Source: Sphingomonadales bacterium | GTDB lineage: Bacteria > Pseudomonadota > Alphaproteobacteria > Sphingomonadales > Sphingomonadaceae | Assembly: GCA_016721875.1 (NCBI GenBank) | Contig: JADKHG010000001.1 | Location: 62,001-126,000 of the forward strand | Length of the DNA: 64,000 bases | Direction: 5' to 3' | Shown here: positions 34,595 through 44,631 of the stretch, piece by piece | Layout: every line of letters begins with the position of its first letter | Position numbering within the stretch: position 1 is the stretch's first letter | Notes under the pieces: model-generated | Seen by the model: the letters and a program-made list of their open reading frames with translations, nothing else | What the model was told of the DNA's origin: nothing | The model's database searches: none | Made by a program: the position numbers and the translations under genes

Positions 34595-37373
34595 TCACCC
34601 ATGCGCGCCGAAATGGTTGGCGATTGCGCCGCCGACGCGCAGGATCAACTGATAGCTGCGCTCGATTGGTTCGATAAATTGCGCATGGATATGCGCATAG
34701 GCCTGTTCGCTGCGATCGGGGTAATCGGTCGGCTCGTTGACGTCGAATGTGGCGATTGAGGGGCTCGACACCGGGAAGGCGCGGCGGAATTGGGCGAGTG
34801 CGTCGTCGATGCGCAGCGCGAAAATCATTTCCAGCACATCGTCGCGGCTGATGTCATTCGAGCGTGAGAAGGCGGGCACTTGCACCGCGCGCAGGAAAAT
34901 ATGCTGCATCAATGCCAGTCGCAACGCCTGCAATATACCGAGCGAGCGGCGTACATCTTCTCGGCCGTCCTGACTGCTGTCGTCCGGCACAAGCGCGAGG
35001 AGCCGGTGTAGCTTCAACGCATCGACCCGCAAACGAGATGTCAGCGTGCGGAAGGCGCTGTTGCGATCATCGGTGGTCAAGCGTTCCGCGAGCGCAAGGC
35101 AGGCGGGTTCAAGCACGGATTCGGTCCCGCGATAGGGCCTGCTCGCCCAATAGGCGGAGTTGAACAGTTCGCCGTAGGCAGCAACCGATTTAATGCTGGC
35201 AAGCCGGTTGGAGGCACGCAGCATCCGCATAATCTGTCGGCCACGCAGGCTTTTGCTGATCAGGTCAGCAACCGCCTCGACATCTTCATCCGCAGCCGTG
35301 CCGGTGCCGGCAATCAGATTCACCGGATAGCCCAATTGCTGCATGATCGCGTTGTGTGGGATCGCACGGATCTGGCGCAAGCTCATCGCCCGGTCTGCTG
35401 CGACATCGAACTGCCGCCGTGCTTTACGCGACCCAGTTTCGTTGAGCAGACCCAGACCAAAGGCAGTGAGCGACCGTGCATAGGTGCGCGATTCCAGAAA
35501 GTCGCGCTGCACCCGACGGATGCCGCGATAGAAATCGAGGCTGACGTCGGTTTGCTGGTAAAAAGGGTCTTTGGAGGCAGGCAGAGCCGCGCATTCCACC
35601 TCCGCAATTCGCACCAAAGTCGCCAGCGCCAGTTCAGGCGTGCGGAACCACAAATAGCCGTCGCCGCCTTGAAAACTAACCTCTGGTTCCAGCGCAATTC
35701 GCGCGTCGGCAAAGCGCGAACGAGTCCACAGGCTCAGCGGATAGGTCAGCCGGTCGGTCATCGAAGAAGGATGCGCCCCGCGCCCCATCGATTCGCCGTG
35801 GGTGTTGAAAATCAGCGCAGCGACATCGGTCAGACCATGTTTCGCCATCATCTTGGCAAGCCGTCCCTGCAGCCTTTCGATAGCCAACGCCGCTGGCAGT
35901 TGCCCGACGAAACGACCAGCATCGGAAAATCCGGTTTGCACCGCCACCCTGCCGCTGGCGCGCATAGTCGCGGTAGGCAGGCTCTGCGAACAGTGCGTCG
36001 AGGAAGCGCGCACCATGTTCCATTGCGCTTTCGGTTTCGAACAGCGGCGAAACATCGACCTTTTCATCGATGCCGAACAATTTGGCGAAATAGAGCGCGG
36101 CGAGCACCGTTTGCGGATCTTCACATTCCGCAATCAACATGCGGATCGGCGCGTCGGTATCCACATGCTTCAGGATTTGCGCCATGATCAAAAATTGCCG
36201 GACCGCCGTTGTGTCCTCAATCGCGAGCGCGGCAAAATTGGAACGTAGAGGTTTTTCTTCGACCAGCAGCGTGCGCAACCGCGCCAAGGCGGTGTGGCTG
36301 CTCAGGTCGAGCGTCTGGCCCGGATCGATTCTGCGACGGATCGCATTTGGCAGCTGCGAAGCGTTGACGCGGAAATGCACCCAGCCCTGCCCCAGCCCGT
36401 CGCTGCGCATCGCCGACGCGGCCACCAGAATTGCACGCGCCGTATCGGCATCATCCTGATCGTTCGCCAGCGCTTCCAGCGATGCAATAACGCTGTCGAG
36501 CGAAACCAGCTTGTCTGGGTGATCGTCCGTCAGCCGGTTGGCCATTGCCGACAATTGATCGGGGCTGTCGTGCGGTTGGACGAACACCGCCTCCATTTCG
36601 CGCGCATAGGCCGCCGCCGCGTCGAGTTTTGCGGCGACCTCCGCTGCAGCGGATATCGAACGCAAGGCACTGGCATATAGTTCCAGCCGCATCGCTTTTT
36701 CGCGCAGACGAAAACGGATGCAGGTTGACCAGCCGATATCGGTTCGACCGTCCATGTCATAACCGACCCAGCTGGCAAAACGGAACGGCGCGGGGCGCAA
36801 AGACCGCCATTGGTCAGGCCATTGTTTCTGTGCCTGCGCAAAGAGGCGATCCACCAGCCGATCGCGCGCAGCGGCAGCGCGGGTGATCGCCGCCATTGCC
36901 TCTTCATGCTCATAATCGAGCGTTACATGATCGCGGTCGGTGGGCGCGATGCAGACAAGCTGTTCGGACACATCGCCATCACTCGCGGCCTGCGCTACCG
37001 CGTCGGATTGCGCCCTGTTGAGCAGAAAAGTCGGATGCGCGGTGAACACCACATGCATCAGCGGGCTTTGCCAGCGGCAGTTGAAGGCATCGAAATCGCA
37101 TTTGTCCGAAGTGGCCAACCGGTCGAATGCCGCCAGATTATCGGCGATACCAACCGGTGCGAGCATCCGCGCCAGATGCCGCGCGCGCACCTGCAACGAT
37201 TCGCATTCAAGTTCGGCGACAAGTCCGCCAACGTCGCCAAGCGAAAGCGCGCCGTTCTCTATCTCGCGTGAAAGGTCCAGACTGAGTTGAAAGACCGGGT
37301 TGAACAACGGCGATTGCGCGGTCTGACGATGCAGCTCCTGCAGCGTATCGCGCAAGGCCGCATTCGTGGTCAT
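34595..37373 (-). CDS. ppc: Phosphoenolpyruvate carboxylase-like protein, with a frameshift
   Basis: About 925 residues, with PEPC-like organisation: FTAHPTF near 110 (canonical TAHPTE, His kept, Glu replaced), VGYDMDGRTDIGW in place of the GGDRDGNP block, QTGFSDAGRFVGQLP in place of GYSDSNKD, NTHGESMGRGAHPSS in place of the GRGG loops, and a C-terminal IERSYQLILRVGGAIANHFGAHG matching the family's end but not its RNTG. Several catalytic residues differ, so activity is uncertain. Frame changes around the GC repeat 35957-35963 (DYARQRQGG versus ASGRVAVQTG). Start overlaps the eda stop by 4 nt, so it is the last gene of the Entner-Doudoroff operon. Confidence 0.75.
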
Positions 37374-37984
37374 GACCCGAGCGCCGCCGCCTGTCTTGCG
37401 GCCTCCATTATTGCTTCGGGATCAGGTGCTCCCTTGCCAACAACCCAGCTTCCGCCAACGCAAAGAACCGGATCAACCGCCAGCCAATCGGGCGCTGTGG
37501 CGAGACTGATTCCGCCAGTGGGGCAAAATTTGGCCATACCAAAGGGTGCAGCAATGGCTTTCAGTGCGGATATTCCGCCTGAAGCCTCAGCCGGGAAAAA
37601 TTTGAAATGGGTCAACCCAAGGTCAAGACCGCGCATGATATCGCCGGCGTTGGCGGTGCCGGGAAGAAAGGGAATGCCGCTGGCGACTGCTGCCTTGCCA
37701 AGCGGCTCGGTCAATCCCGGTGAGACGATGAATTCCGAACCTGCATCAATCGCGGCGCGCAGATCCTGTTCGTTCAGCACTGTGCCCGCACCGACAATCG
37801 CGCCTTCGACCTTTTTCATCTCGCGGATGACGTCGAGTGCTGCGGCGGTGCGCAATGTCACTTCCAACACCCGCAAGCCACCGGCAACCAGCGCCCGCGC
37901 AATCGGCTGCGCATATTTGGCGTCGTCGATCACCAATACGGGAATGACCAGCGCAGTGCGCATGATGGTTTCAATCGGCTTCAT
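37370..37984 (-). CDS. eda: KDPG aldolase (2-dehydro-3-deoxyphosphogluconate aldolase)
   Basis: 204 residues. Cleaves KDPG to pyruvate and glyceraldehyde 3-phosphate, the last step of the Entner-Doudoroff pathway. VLEVTLRTAAAL with the catalytic Glu/Arg, VGAGTVLN, and the Schiff-base Lys in LTHFKFFPAE are present, as is CPTGGIS. Overlaps glk (37981-37984) and the ppc-like gene (37370-37373) by 4 nt each. Confidence 0.96.
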   Translation of the reverse strand: MKPIETIMRTALVIPVLVIDDAKYAQPIARALVAGGLRVLEVTLRTAAALDVIREMKKVEGAIVGAGTVLNEQDLRAAIDAGSEFIVSPGLTEPLGKAAVASGIPFLPGTANAGDIMRGLDLGLTHFKFFPAEASGGISALKAIAAPFGMAKFCPTGGISLATAPDWLAVDPVLCVGGSWVVGKGAPDPEAIMEAARQAAALGS

Positions 37985-38949
37985 GGGTGTTCCTTGGCAA
38001 AGGCTGCGGCAGCGCCGAAAAGGCCGGGTTGCGGATGGGTAATCAGCTTGACCGGAAGCGTCGCCATCAGTCCCTCGAACCGGCCCTTGGCACAGAAGCG
38101 TTCGGCAAAGCCCGAGCGCAGCAGTATGTCCTTGATCCGCAGACCAAGCCCGCCTGCGATGACCACGCCGGATCCGCCTTGGGCAAGCGCAATATCGCCA
38201 GCTATGCTGCCCAAGGAAAGGCAGAAACGGTCAACCGCGGCGGCGGCAAGGCTGTCTTCCCCGCTTGCTCCCAATTGCCACAACGCCTTGTCATCCTGCG
38301 GCTGGATCGAACGGCCTTCAATGCCCGCGAGCGCTTCGTAAATGTCGACCAGTCCGGGGCCAGACACCACGCGCTCGACCGACACCCGGCGATAACGCTG
38401 ACGCAGCCGCGCAAGAATAGCGTCTTCAATCGTATCGAGCGGGGCAAAATCGATATGCCCACCTTCGGTTGCCTGCACATGATAGTCGCCACCGCTGCGC
38501 CACACATGTGCGACGCCTAGGCCAGTGCCGGGCCCAATGATGCTGATTGTGCCTTCACCGGGCAGTGGCTCGTCCGGTCCTGTCAGATGCAGAAAATGTT
38601 CTTCATCTGCCTGCGCGACGGCATGGCCCACCGCACCAAAATCGTTGATCAATGTATAAGCATCGACGCCCAGTTTTTCGCCAATCAGCGCTGGCCGAAT
38701 GATCCACGGATTGTTGGTGAACTTGATTACCTCACCCTTTACCGGTCCGGCAATGGCAATCGCTGCCGCGCGAGGTAGCTCATGCCCGGCAATACGCCCG
38801 AAATCCTGCCAAGCGGTCTGGAAACTGGCATGCTCTGCGGTCTTCAGCGTGACTGCTTCACCCAGATCGACAACGCGACCGCCCGACACTTCGGCAAGGG
38901 CAAACCGGGCGTGGGTTCCGCCGATATCGACTGTAACCAGTTTGCTCAT
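37981..38949 (-). CDS. glk: Glucokinase
   Basis: 322 residues from ATG 38949, ROK-unrelated Glk family: VTVDIGGTHARFAL phosphate-1 motif, GPVKGEVIKFTNNPWII substrate loop, LINDFGAVGHAV with the catalytic Asp, GPGTGLGVAHV and the VIAGGLG adenosine motif. Produces glucose 6-phosphate for the pathway. The start overlaps the edd stop (ATGA). Confidence 0.95.
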   Translation of the reverse strand: MSKLVTVDIGGTHARFALAEVSGGRVVDLGEAVTLKTAEHASFQTAWQDFGRIAGHELPRAAAIAIAGPVKGEVIKFTNNPWIIRPALIGEKLGVDAYTLINDFGAVGHAVAQADEEHFLHLTGPDEPLPGEGTISIIGPGTGLGVAHVWRSGGDYHVQATEGGHIDFAPLDTIEDAILARLRQRYRRVSVERVVSGPGLVDIYEALAGIEGRSIQPQDDKALWQLGASGEDSLAAAAVDRFCLSLGSIAGDIALAQGGSGVVIAGGLGLRIKDILLRSGFAERFCAKGRFEGLMATLPVKLITHPQPGLFGAAAAFAKEHP

Positions 38950-40765
38950 AGCCCCGCCCCTGCCAGCATCGCACAAGCCCCGCGCTCGGCGCTGTCCGCT
39001 TGCGCGCGCATATGTGCGAACAGTTCGCGCCCCATGCCTTCTTCCTGCAATGGTGCGGTCGCGGGTTCACGCGAAGCAATCTCGGCCTTCACCTCCAATA
39101 TGCCATCATGACCACATAATTTGATGATGTCACCATCCCGGATACGCGCAATGGGTCCGCCATCGAGGGCCTCGGGGGTCAAGTGGATCGCCGCCGGAAC
39201 CTTGCCCGACGCGCCTGACATGCGGCCATCGGTGACAAGGGCAACGCGGAAACCGCGGTCCTGCAACACACCCAATGGTGGAGTCAGTTTGTGCAGTTCG
39301 GGCATGCCGTTAGCGCGCGGTCCTTGAAAGCGGACGACGACAACGACATCGCAATCAAGCTCGCCCGCCTTAAATGCTGCTAGCACATCTTCTTGCGTCG
39401 AAAATACGCGAGCGGGCGCTTCGATGATCCAGCGACCAGGGTCAACCGCGCTTGTTTTGAAGATTGCGCGCCCCAAGTTACCCTGCACCAGACGCATTCC
39501 ACCGTCGGGGAGGAACGGCGCAGAGGGGGGCCTCAACATACTGTCGTCGGCACTGGTCGCGGGGGCATCGCTCCACACGAGTGCTTCACCGTCGAGCACG
39601 GGCTCTTGTCCGTACGCGGTGAGATCATCGGCCGCGACCGTCATGATATCGCGGTGGAGCAATCCGGCATCGAGCAATTCGCGGATGACAAACCCCATCC
39701 CGCCTGCCGCGTGGAAATGGTTCACGTCACCTGAGCCGTTGGGATAGACCCGCGCAATCAACGGAACCGACGCCGACAGTTCGTCAATATCCTGCCAATC
39801 AAGATGGATGCCTGCAGCGCGCGCCATTGCGGGCAGATGAATCGCATGATTGGTTGATCCACCGGTCGCAAGCAAGCCGACACAGGCGTTCACAATCGCC
39901 TTTTCATCGACACAGCGACCCAGCGGACGATAGTCTCCGATCTTGCCAATTTGTGCCAGCCGGTGTGTTGCCGCACGGGTCAGTTCGGTACGCAATTTGG
40001 TGCCCGGATTGATGAAAGCAGCCCCGGGCATGTGCAGCCCCATCAGTTCCATCATCATCTGGTTGCTGTTGGCGGTGCCATAAATGTACAGGTCCCCGCA
40101 CCATGATAGGAAGCCGCCTCCGCCTCAAGCAATTCGGCGCGGCTTGCCTTGCCCTCGGCATAAAGCTGCCGCACGCGCTGCTTTTCCTTGTTGGCTAAGC
40201 CCGAAGGCATTGGCCCGGCGGGCACTAGGATCATCGGCAAATGGCCAAAACGTAATGCGCCGATCAACAGTCCGGGAACAATCTTGTCACAAATCCCCAG
40301 CAGCAGCGCGCCCTCAAACATCGCATGGCTGAGGCCGATAGTGGTCGCCATCGCGATGACATCACGGCTGAGTAGCGACAATTCCATGCCCTGCTGCCCT
40401 TGCGTCACACCGTCGCACATCGCCGGGACACCGCCCGCAACCTGCGCCGTCGCGCCGACTTCGCGCGCGAACAATTTTATCTGCTCAGGATAGCGTGCAT
40501 AGGGCGCATGCGCCGACAGCATATCGTTATAGGCACTGACAATACCGATATTCATTGCCGAACCGCCGCGGATGGCGGCCTTGTCATCACCGGCCGCCGC
40601 AAAGCCATGCGCGAAATTCCCGCACGACATGGTCGCACGGTTCAGGCCCTTTTCGGCTTCGCGGTTTATCAGGTCGAGATACCGGCGGCGGCTATCGCGG
40701 CTTTTTTCGATGATGCGCGCGGTCACGCGTTCGATTGCGGGGTGTAAATGCGTCATGTCATTCAC
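38946..40765 (-). CDS. edd: Phosphogluconate dehydratase, with a frameshift
   Basis: About 606 residues. IlvD/Edd-family 4Fe-4S dehydratase converting 6-phosphogluconate to KDPG. NIGIVSAYNDMLSAHAPY, PAMCDGVTQGQ, GICDKIVPG and GAGTCTF provide cluster cysteines; the second part has ACVGLLATGGSTNHAIHLPA and VTDGRMSGASGKVPA. At the A run 40082-40084 one base is missing (TTT instead of TTTT on the coding strand): restored, the protein reads GAGTCTFYGTANSNQMMMELMG. Start overlaps the zwf stop by 4 nt. Confidence 0.93.
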
Positions 40766-42210
40766 TCGTGCCAGCTAAAACCATCGCGCTCAGCCAAGGC
40801 GATGGCAGCGGCAGGTCCCCAACTGCCGGCGGTATAGGTTCGGGGTTTAATTGCATTTTCGGCCCAGCCCGCGCGGATTGCATCGATCCACTCCCACTGC
40901 GCCTCGACTTCGTCACGGCGTACAAACAAAGTCTGGTTGCCTTCGATCAGGTCAAGCAACAGCCGTTCATAGGCAATGCGTTTTTGCGGACCGGCGAAGG
41001 CGTCGGGCATCGAAATGTCGAGTGGAACCTCGCGCAGCCGCACACCGCCACGATCCAGCCCCGGTATCTTCGCCATCACCGAAAGCCCGACATTTTCGCG
41101 CGGCTGAATGCCGATAATCAGCTTGTTGGGTTCGGTCTTTGCCCCCTGCCCCGCAAAAATCGAGTGCGGAATCGCCTTGAACTGGATCATGATTTCGGTC
41201 TTGCGCTCGGGCAGCCTCTTGCCTGTCCGCAACAGGAAAGGCACGCCGTTCCATCGCCAATTGTCGATATGTGCCTTTAACGCGACAAAGGTCTCGGTAT
41301 CAGAATCGCGCCCCAGTTCTTCATCATAACCCGGCACCGGCTGCGACCCGATTGCCCCTTCGCGATACTGGCCGGTCACGCTGTCGCCAGGGCCCAATGG
41401 CCGTAGCGAGCGCAGCACCTTAACCTTTTCATCTCGGATCGAGGTAGGATCATAATTGCTCGGCGGTTCCATCGCGACCAGCGCCAGCAATTGCAGCATG
41501 TGGTTCTGCACCATATCGCGGAGCGCACCTGCCCCTTCGTAAAAGCCAGCGCGTCCCTCCAGCCCCACCGTTTCGGCAACGGTAATCTGGACATGATCGA
41601 TATGCGCAGCGTTCCAGACAGGCTCAAACAATATATTGCCGAAGCGCAACGCGAGCAGATTCTGCACCGTTTCCTTGCCCAGATAATGGTCGATGCGAAA
41701 AATGCGATCTTCGGGGAAAGCGGCGGCAACCGCGTCGTTGATATGGCGGCTGGTTTCAAGATCGGTACCCAGCGGTTTTTCAAGTCCGATGCGCGATTTC
41801 TCACCGGCCAGCCCGCTTTGCTGCAGACCTGCTATGGTTGGCTCAAACAGCGATGGGGCGGTTGATAGAAAGATCGCAAGCCCGTCAACAACTTTGCCGA
41901 CACGCTCTGCCAAAGCAGCGAACCCCTCGGGTTTGGAAGCATCGAGCGGCTGGTAATGCAGACGTTTCAGAAAATCAGGAACAGATGCTTTCCGCTCCTC
42001 GGGCAAGAATTTTTCCAGCGCCTCTGCCGCGAAATTGCGGTAGCTGATATCATCATGCTCGGTCCGTGCAGTGCCTATGATGCACAGGTCTGGAGCTACC
42101 AAGCCATCAGCGGATAACGCGCACAGCGAAGGCAACAACATACGTTGCGCCAAGTCGCCCGTAGCACCGAACAGCAGCAATTTGTCGGCTGTGAACTGCA
42201 TTGCAATCAT
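40762..42210 (-). CDS. zwf: Glucose-6-phosphate 1-dehydrogenase
   Basis: 482 residues. First enzyme of the oxidative branch feeding the Entner-Doudoroff pathway. Nucleotide motif LLLFGATGDLAQRML, substrate-binding and catalytic RIDHYLGKE, and the YERLLLDLIEGNQTLF block are intact. First gene of the zwf-edd-glk-eda-ppc-like operon, each junction a 4-nt overlap. Start is ATG 42210 or the ATG three codons later. Confidence 0.96.
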   Translation of the reverse strand: MIAMQFTADKLLLFGATGDLAQRMLLPSLCALSADGLVAPDLCIIGTARTEHDDISYRNFAAEALEKFLPEERKASVPDFLKRLHYQPLDASKPEGFAALAERVGKVVDGLAIFLSTAPSLFEPTIAGLQQSGLAGEKSRIGLEKPLGTDLETSRHINDAVAAAFPEDRIFRIDHYLGKETVQNLLALRFGNILFEPVWNAAHIDHVQITVAETVGLEGRAGFYEGAGALRDMVQNHMLQLLALVAMEPPSNYDPTSIRDEKVKVLRSLRPLGPGDSVTGQYREGAIGSQPVPGYDEELGRDSDTETFVALKAHIDNWRWNGVPFLLRTGKRLPERKTEIMIQFKAIPHSIFAGQGAKTEPNKLIIGIQPRENVGLSVMAKIPGLDRGGVRLREVPLDISMPDAFAGPQKRIAYERLLLDLIEGNQTLFVRRDEVEAQWEWIDAIRAGWAENAIKPRTYTAGSWGPAAAIALAERDGFSWHE

Positions 42211-42365
42211 TTCCTAAAATGGCGCGCTGCGGTTTCTCCACCACGCCTGACCATATCCTATTGGATGCGCCCAGAAGATCAACGGCTTGCATACGGATAC
42301 ATGGAAAATGCAGGACAATAGCCTCAAAACTTGCCTATTTTCCGCAATATGCCCACATCAGCGAT

Positions 42366-43352
42366 ATGACCGAATTTTCCATTCTTGATCTTGTCTCAGT
42401 CGCCGAGGGACGGACGATCGCTGACGCCCTTGGCGAAGCAGCCAGTCTCGCCCGAGAGGCCGAGGCGCTGGGCTATAAACGCTATTGGGTGGCCGAACAT
42501 CATTTGATGCCGGGAATCGGCGGGGCAGCGGTCTCGGTGGTGTTGTCGCATATTGGCAACGCCACATCGACAATTCGCATTGGCTCGGGCGGGATCATGC
42601 TGCCAAACCATTCTCCGCTGACGATTGCCGAGCAATTTGGCACGCTGGACGCGCTGTTTCCAGGTCGGATTGATTTGGGCCTGGGCCGGGCGCCCGGGGC
42701 AGATATGCGGGTTGCGCGCGCGCTGCGGCGCGACCTCAACCAAGCCGCGCATGAATTCCCGCAAGACGTAGTCGAACTGCGCGCGCATTTCACTGGCGAG
42801 CCTGAACTTGGGCTGGAGGCTGTTCCGGGACGCGGTGCAAAGCCCGAAATGTGGATATTGGGGTCCAGCCTGTTCGGTGCGCAATTAGCGGCGGCGTTGG
42901 GGATGCCTTATGCTTTTGCTTCGCATTTTGCACCCGATGCCCTTGATCCCGCGCTCGAAATCTACCGCCGCAATTTCAAGCCTTCCTCAACGCTCGCGCA
43001 GCCACATGTGATGGTGGCGTTTAACAGCTTTGCTGCCGAGACCGAGGCCGAAGCCACCTATTTGGCATCGTCGATGGAACAAGCCTTTGTTGCCTTGCGC
43101 ACGGGCACCCCAGGGAAATTACGCCCTCCCGTCGAATGCTATCGGGCAAATCTGCCGCCACCAGCCCAATCCGCCCTCAACCATGTGCTTCAGGCAAGTG
43201 CAATCGGCACTGTTGACCAGGTCCGAGAAAAGCTAAGCGCCTTTATTGAACGGACCGACGCCGACGAAGTCATCATTGCAGGCGCCATGTTCGATCCCGA
43301 AGCGCGCAAGCGCTCGATTGCACTGACAATGGAAGCTGCTGTCGCACTTTGA
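42366..43352 (+). CDS. LLM-class flavin-dependent oxidoreductase (MsnO8-type)
   Basis: 328 residues, bacterial luciferase-like TIM barrel: FSILDLVSVAEG start, YWVAEHHLMPGI, RIGSGGIMLPNHSPLTIAEQFGTLD, GRIDLGLGRAPG. These reduced-flavin enzymes act on varied substrates, none predictable here. Start ATG 42366; the longer frame from 42201 runs through the zwf promoter region. Divergent from zwf with about 155 nt between. Confidence 0.87.
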   Translation: MTEFSILDLVSVAEGRTIADALGEAASLAREAEALGYKRYWVAEHHLMPGIGGAAVSVVLSHIGNATSTIRIGSGGIMLPNHSPLTIAEQFGTLDALFPGRIDLGLGRAPGADMRVARALRRDLNQAAHEFPQDVVELRAHFTGEPELGLEAVPGRGAKPEMWILGSSLFGAQLAAALGMPYAFASHFAPDALDPALEIYRRNFKPSSTLAQPHVMVAFNSFAAETEAEATYLASSMEQAFVALRTGTPGKLRPPVECYRANLPPPAQSALNHVLQASAIGTVDQVREKLSAFIERTDADEVIIAGAMFDPEARKRSIALTMEAAVAL

Positions 43353-43412
43353 CCACTTGCCATTCGCGCCGCTGCAGCTAACCAGCATCAAACATTCTAG
43401 AGAGGATCAATC

Positions 43413-44621
43413 ATGCTGCGCAGGGCTGCCATAGTTTCCCCACTAAGGACGCCGGTAGGCAAATTTCTGGGCAGCCTTTCGTCGGTGTCGGCAGGCGAAT
43501 TGGGTGCGATTGTGATCCGTGCCTTGATAGAGCGAACCGGCATTGATCCAGCAAGAATTGACGATGTTGTTTTCGCCCAAGGTTATGGCAACGCAGAGGC
43601 TCCGGCAATTGGCCGATGGTCAGCGCTTGCCGCGGGCTTGCCAATCTCGGTACCTGGATATCAGCTAGACCGGCGATGCGGCTCTGGACTTCAAGCGGTG
43701 ATTGATGCCGCTATGATGGTGCAGACTGGCGCGTCTGATGTGGTAATTGCGGGCGGTGTCGAGTCGATGTCCAATGTCGAACATTACACCACCGACATCC
43801 GAAACGGTGTGCGTGCTGGAAATTTGACGATGCATGATCGGCTATCACGCGGAAGGCTGATGTCGCAGCCATCCGCGCGCTTTGGTGTCATTTCGGGTAT
43901 GATCGAAACCGCCGAAAATCTGGCCAAGGACTATGAGATCAGTCGCGAAGACTGCGATGCCTATGCTACGCGCAGTCACCAAAATGCGACGCGCGCATGG
44001 GAAAAAGGGTTGTTCGACATCGAACTGGTTCCCGTCGCCGTCCCGCAAAAGCGCGGCGATCCGGTGATGATTGCAAAGGACGAGGGCTATCGCCCTGACG
44101 CGACAATCGAAACGCTCGGCGCGTTGAAACCACTTGAAGGCGGCGTAGTTACCGCAGGCAATGCCAGCCAGCAAAATGATGCCGGTGCCGCTTGCCTTGT
44201 GGTAGCGGAAGACAAATTGGTAGAGCTTGGGCTGGAGCCGCTGGCATGGTTCCACAGTTGGGCCGCGGCGGGCTGCGATCCTTCGCGCATGGGGATTGGT
44301 CCTGTGCCAGCGGTTGAGCGATTGTTTGCGCGCAACGGTTTGGACTGGGACGATATCGATCTTGTCGAGCTCAACGAAGCCTTCGCACCGCAAGTGCTCG
44401 CAGTGCTGAAGGGCTGGGGCTGGAGCGCAGACGACAGCCGACGCGACATCCTAAACGTCAACGGCTCGGGCATTTCGCTGGGCCATCCAATTGGCGCGAC
44501 CGGAGGCCGTATTCTTGCCAATCTGGTTTACGAGCTTCACCGGCGGCAAGGTCAATTTGGCCTTGAAACCATGTGCATCGGCGGTGGTCAGGGCATTGCC
44601 GCAATATTCGAACGCGCCTGA
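43413..44621 (+). CDS. Thiolase (acetyl-CoA C-acyltransferase)
   Basis: 402 residues. Nucleophilic Cys89 in QLDRRCGSG, NGSGISLGHPIGATGGR with the catalytic His, and C-terminal CIGGGQGIA with the second catalytic Cys. Could serve beta-oxidation or acetoacetyl-CoA formation; the neighbourhood does not decide. RBS AGAGAGGATC upstream of ATG 43413. Confidence 0.93.
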   Translation: MLRRAAIVSPLRTPVGKFLGSLSSVSAGELGAIVIRALIERTGIDPARIDDVVFAQGYGNAEAPAIGRWSALAAGLPISVPGYQLDRRCGSGLQAVIDAAMMVQTGASDVVIAGGVESMSNVEHYTTDIRNGVRAGNLTMHDRLSRGRLMSQPSARFGVISGMIETAENLAKDYEISREDCDAYATRSHQNATRAWEKGLFDIELVPVAVPQKRGDPVMIAKDEGYRPDATIETLGALKPLEGGVVTAGNASQQNDAGAACLVVAEDKLVELGLEPLAWFHSWAAAGCDPSRMGIGPVPAVERLFARNGLDWDDIDLVELNEAFAPQVLAVLKGWGWSADDSRRDILNVNGSGISLGHPIGATGGRILANLVYELHRRQGQFGLETMCIGGGQGIAAIFERA

Positions 44622-44631
44622 CCCTAAACGC

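Noticed and set aside
35336..36187. 283-codon open frame on the plus strand
   Set aside because: Antisense to the ppc-like gene and rich in Arg/His; no support.
40055..40765. Separate short dehydratase gene upstream of edd
   Set aside because: Its end (GAGTCTF) joins perfectly to the next frame (YGTANSNQMMM) when one T is restored; it is the N-terminal part of edd.
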